Positions 22,648-24,795 of a stretch of 24,795 bases of DNA are shown piece by piece. The DNA comes from Microcaldota archaeon. Lineage in GTDB: Archaea > Micrarchaeota > Micrarchaeia > Micrarchaeales > Micrarchaeaceae. Position numbers and translations under genes: made by a program. The DNA is taken from the NCBI GenBank assembly GCA_021812025.1, contig JAKAPD010000002.1, positions 1 to 24,795 of the forward strand. The letters are read 5' to 3'. How positions within the stretch are numbered: position 1 is the stretch's first letter; each line of letters opens with the position of its first letter. The notes under the pieces were generated by a model. It had not been told where the DNA came from, did not search any database, and saw nothing but the letters and a program-made list of their open reading frames with translations.

Positions 22648-24353
22648 CAGGCACCACTCCTGTTTGTGACGAACACCCCGTTCATGAACATGTATTTGGT
22701 CTTGGTAGCCTTCATGACGCCCACCGCGTCTTCCGGTGTCATCACTATCGGGAAGCCGTGGAGGTTGAAGCTGGTGTTCAGCACTATCCCGTCCCCTCTG
22801 TTCTTCTTTAGCCTCTTAAGCAGTTCCATGTACGTCCTGTTTTCTTCTCCGACCATCTGCGGCCTCGCAGAGCCGTCGACATGCATTATGGATTTTGTCC
22901 TATTCTTGAATTCCTCTTTTATCATATAAGCGTTCGTCATGAAGCTGTCATAGCCCTTGTTGTCGAAGTGCAGCATGCGCTTCGCCTCCTCGCGCAGCAT
23001 CGACGGCGCGAACGGCTGGAACCACTCCCTTTTCTTGACGTATAGATTCAGCTTGTCCTTTACCTCTTCGGAATCGCTCGGCGCTAGTATGCTCCTGTCT
23101 CCGAGCGCCCTTGGTCCGTATTCCATGCGACCCTGGAACCAGAAAAGATAGTTGCCCTTGCCTATGAGCTCGGCCGCATGCGAGGCCATCTCTGCAGGAG
23201 TGTGCCTCTCTATCTTGAGGCTCCTGTCGGCGCCCAATATCCTCTCGGTATACTCTTCGCTGTAATCGTTGCCCAGATAAGCCGAGAACCTGTGGTTTGT
23301 GGTTCCCGTCAAGATGTGGTTTGCGTAGAGCGCGCTTCCGAGCGCTATGCCTCCGTCGCCCATATGCGGGAATATGTACCAGTGCTTGAGGTTGTCGAGG
23401 TTCCTTATCAGCATGTTCGCTTTGACGTTCGCGAAAATGCCGCCCGCAAAAACCACATCGCCGATACCGAACCTGTCGATCGCGTTGCTCGTGAACTTCG
23501 TGAGCACGGATTCTAGCACCTGCTGCGCCATGTATGCGAACTGTTCCCTCGGCATCTGCCATGCTATCCTTGAAAGCGCATCGTACTGCGCTGCCGGCGG
23601 GTATTTCGACTGTACTGTCGTGCCGACAACTTTGAAGAAATCCTTGAACTTGTTTTCCTCGTATGGGAATGGGAATGAGTAGTTCGCCATCGCCATGACC
23701 TTGCCTTCATCCTCCAACTCCCTCATGCCTACTAGGTTGGTCACCTGCTCGAAGAATATCCCTACGGAGTCCCTTGCCCTGATCGCGATTTTTCTTTCGA
23801 GCTTTCCATTTTCCAACGTGCTTATGCCGCCGCACAGGCCGTCGCCCAATCCATCCATCGTTATCACGAGAGCCTTGTCGAAGCCCGAAGTGAAAGCCGC
23901 TGTGGCGGCATGCGCGGTGTGGTGCTCAACCACGTGCAGCTTGTAGTTCCTGAAGCCCATGCCGTTCAATCTCTTCGAAATGAGAGACTTGCTTATCGTT
24001 GTCGAAAATGGTACTATCCCTATGCTCGTCATCCTGTACTTGAGCTTGTGCCTGAGGCCCTCGAAGCTCGGCTTGGGCATCTTCCTCCTCCTGAACAGGT
24101 AGTAGTTCTCCTTCATCGAAGGGAACACCCTTTCCAATGTCTTTGTCATTTCTGTAGTGGTAAATGCAATCTGCTCTATGTCAGTGGGCTTTAACTTCGC
24201 GTAATCCAGGGCTGCCCTTATGGAATACTCGGGGAACTTAACTTCAAGTTTTCTTTTGGTGAAGCGCTCCTCGTTTGCCGCATAGACAACATTGTCGTTG
24301 TCAAGCAGCGCAGCGCCGGCATCGTGCCCGTCCCATATGCCAAGAACATACAT
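22647..24353 (-). CDS. Carbamoyltransferase, NodU/CmcH family
   Basis: Enzymes of this family make carbamoyl-adenylate from carbamoyl phosphate and ATP and pass the carbamoyl group to a hydroxyl, often of a sugar. The 568-residue protein has both parts at normal length: an N-terminal Kae1-like domain with GIWDGHDAGAAL, the metal-binding EHHTAHAATA (histidines near 144-148), VITMDGLGDG and VVFAGGIFANVKAN, and a C-terminal YrdC-like domain with FQGRMEYGPRALGDRSILA and REWFQPFAPSML, then VLNTSFNLHG. It is the first gene of a unit with a GT-C glycosyltransferase, which points to carbamoylation of a surface-glycan sugar; that target is inference. The ATG at 24353 gives the family's standard start. 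Confidence 0.93.
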   Translation of the reverse strand: MYVLGIWDGHDAGAALLDNDNVVYAANEERFTKRKLEVKFPEYSIRAALDYAKLKPTDIEQIAFTTTEMTKTLERVFPSMKENYYLFRRRKMPKPSFEGLRHKLKYRMTSIGIVPFSTTISKSLISKRLNGMGFRNYKLHVVEHHTAHAATAAFTSGFDKALVITMDGLGDGLCGGISTLENGKLERKIAIRARDSVGIFFEQVTNLVGMRELEDEGKVMAMANYSFPFPYEENKFKDFFKVVGTTVQSKYPPAAQYDALSRIAWQMPREQFAYMAQQVLESVLTKFTSNAIDRFGIGDVVFAGGIFANVKANMLIRNLDNLKHWYIFPHMGDGGIALGSALYANHILTGTTNHRFSAYLGNDYSEEYTERILGADRSLKIERHTPAEMASHAAELIGKGNYLFWFQGRMEYGPRALGDRSILAPSDSEEVKDKLNLYVKKREWFQPFAPSMLREEAKRMLHFDNKGYDSFMTNAYMIKEEFKNRTKSIMHVDGSARPQMVGEENRTYMELLKRLKKNRGDGIVLNTSFNLHGFPIVMTPEDAVGVMKATKTKYMFMNGVFVTNRSGA

Positions 24354-24409
24354 AAGATTTACCCATAGAGCCTGCAGTGAAACAGATAGACAGAAATCTT
24401 GAGGCTATG

Positions 24410-24422
24410 AATATATATAAAT
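24410..24422 (-). promoter_or_regulatory. Putative TATA box of the carbamoyltransferase operon
   Basis: The minus strand reads ATTTATATATATT, about 57-69 bases before the ATG at 24353. Initiation about 25 bases downstream would leave a leader of about 35 bases. Confidence 0.45.
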
Positions 24423-24484
24423 GTAAGCATCAGCAATTTGCGCGGCAGCAAAAGGCATTTAAACCGAAGCGACATAATGATTAC

Positions 24485-24491
24485 TATAAAG
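24485..24491 (+). promoter_or_regulatory. TATA box of the secreted protein gene at the window end
   Basis: TATAAAG is centred 25 bases before the ATG at 24513, the spacing of a leaderless archaeal mRNA. Confidence 0.55.
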
Positions 24492-24512
24492 CGAGCAGCT
24501 AGGGATTGTATC

Positions 24513-24795
24513 ATGAATAGAGCGACAAGGACTTTTGCTTATGCCTCATTGGCGATCTTCTTGATCGTGGGCTTTGCGGCGCACTCGGCCAGCGCGCAGT
24601 CTTTCACTTTGGCTTCGTCATCGATTCCAGCGGGAGGGACCACCCTTGCGGATTGGTCGCTCGGACCCGCTGCGAACGTCTTCATAGAATACGCCGGCTC
24701 AGGCGTTTCATCGTGTCAATCATCGATTTCTGCTTCGTCAACCCAGCTTTCAACGACTCCATCATGCACCGGCACATATTACACGGGCTACGCAT
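24513..24795 (+). CDS. Secreted surface protein, N-terminal part only
   Basis: The frame opens at an ATG correctly spaced from a TATA box and runs off the window, giving the first 94 residues. They form a signal peptide (MNRATRTF, then ASLAIFLIVGFAAHSASA, probable cleavage before QSFTLA) and the start of an external Ser/Thr-rich domain with beta-strand character and two cysteines about 16 residues apart. The family cannot be told from this part. It is divergent from the carbamoyltransferase operon and adds to the set of surface proteins in the window. Confidence 0.7.
   Translation, partial: MNRATRTFAYASLAIFLIVGFAAHSASAQSFTLASSSIPAGGTTLADWSLGPAANVFIEYAGSGVSSCQSSISASSTQLSTTPSCTGTYYTGYA

Noticed and set aside
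1..24795. CRISPR array, insertion sequence or replication origin
   Set aside because: No regularly spaced repeats, no transposase or integrase and no origin-type repeat cluster were seen on reading the window.

Overview
The window looks like a chromosomal segment of an archaeon, most likely a small DPANN lineage of the Micrarchaeota (ARMAN) type. The archaeal markers are a class-1 release factor aRF1 with NIKS and GGQ motifs, a CDP-archaeol synthase, an AglB/STT3-type oligosaccharyltransferase, a large S-layer protein, TATA-box promoters and several apparently leaderless genes. The phylum assignment is an inference from gene content and style; no marker here was aligned. G+C is intermediate, except for clearly A+T-richer patches around a VapBC-like toxin-antitoxin pair and in some promoter regions.

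Layout, left to right. (1) 1-1458, plus strand: two adjacent genes that consist of isolated eRF1/Pelota domain-3-like modules, one module in the first and three in tandem in the second, followed by carS for archaeal lipid synthesis (1474-1971). (2) 1976-6608, minus strand: an operon running from an AglB-type oligosaccharyltransferase into an ABC permease with two fused permease domains and then its ATPase. (3) 6609-6969: a divergent control region with a GC-rich hairpin element. (4) 6970-12888, plus strand: the S-layer protein with a terminator over its stop codon, then a two-gene unit for surface proteins that share a related four-cysteine extracellular domain. (5) 12898-16111, minus strand: aRF1, a VapBC-like pair and seryl-tRNA synthetase. 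(6) 16177-18274: tRNA-Leu(TAG), an AbiEi/AbiEii-like toxin-antitoxin operon with a palindrome between TATA box and start codon, and a decayed coiled-coil gene followed by empty DNA. (7) 18275-19345, minus strand: a radical SAM protein. (8) 19409-20922, plus strand: a membrane-anchored surface protein translationally coupled to a family 2 glycosyltransferase. (9) 20923-24353, minus strand: a NodU-type carbamoyltransferase coupled to a GT-C family membrane glycosyltransferase. (10) 24513 to the end: the start of another secreted protein, cut off by the window.

The main theme is the cell envelope. AglB, GT2, GT-C and the carbamoyltransferase could build, modify and attach N-glycans; the S-layer protein, with about 23 N-X-S/T sequons, and the other sequon-rich surface proteins are obvious acceptors; CarS makes the lipid precursor. 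A second theme is translation: aRF1, SerS, tRNA-Leu and the stand-alone domain-3 proteins. The most unusual items are the domain-3 array proteins, the fused permease downstream of aglB with no binding protein in view, the paired four-cysteine surface proteins, and the carbamoyltransferase/glycosyltransferase unit.
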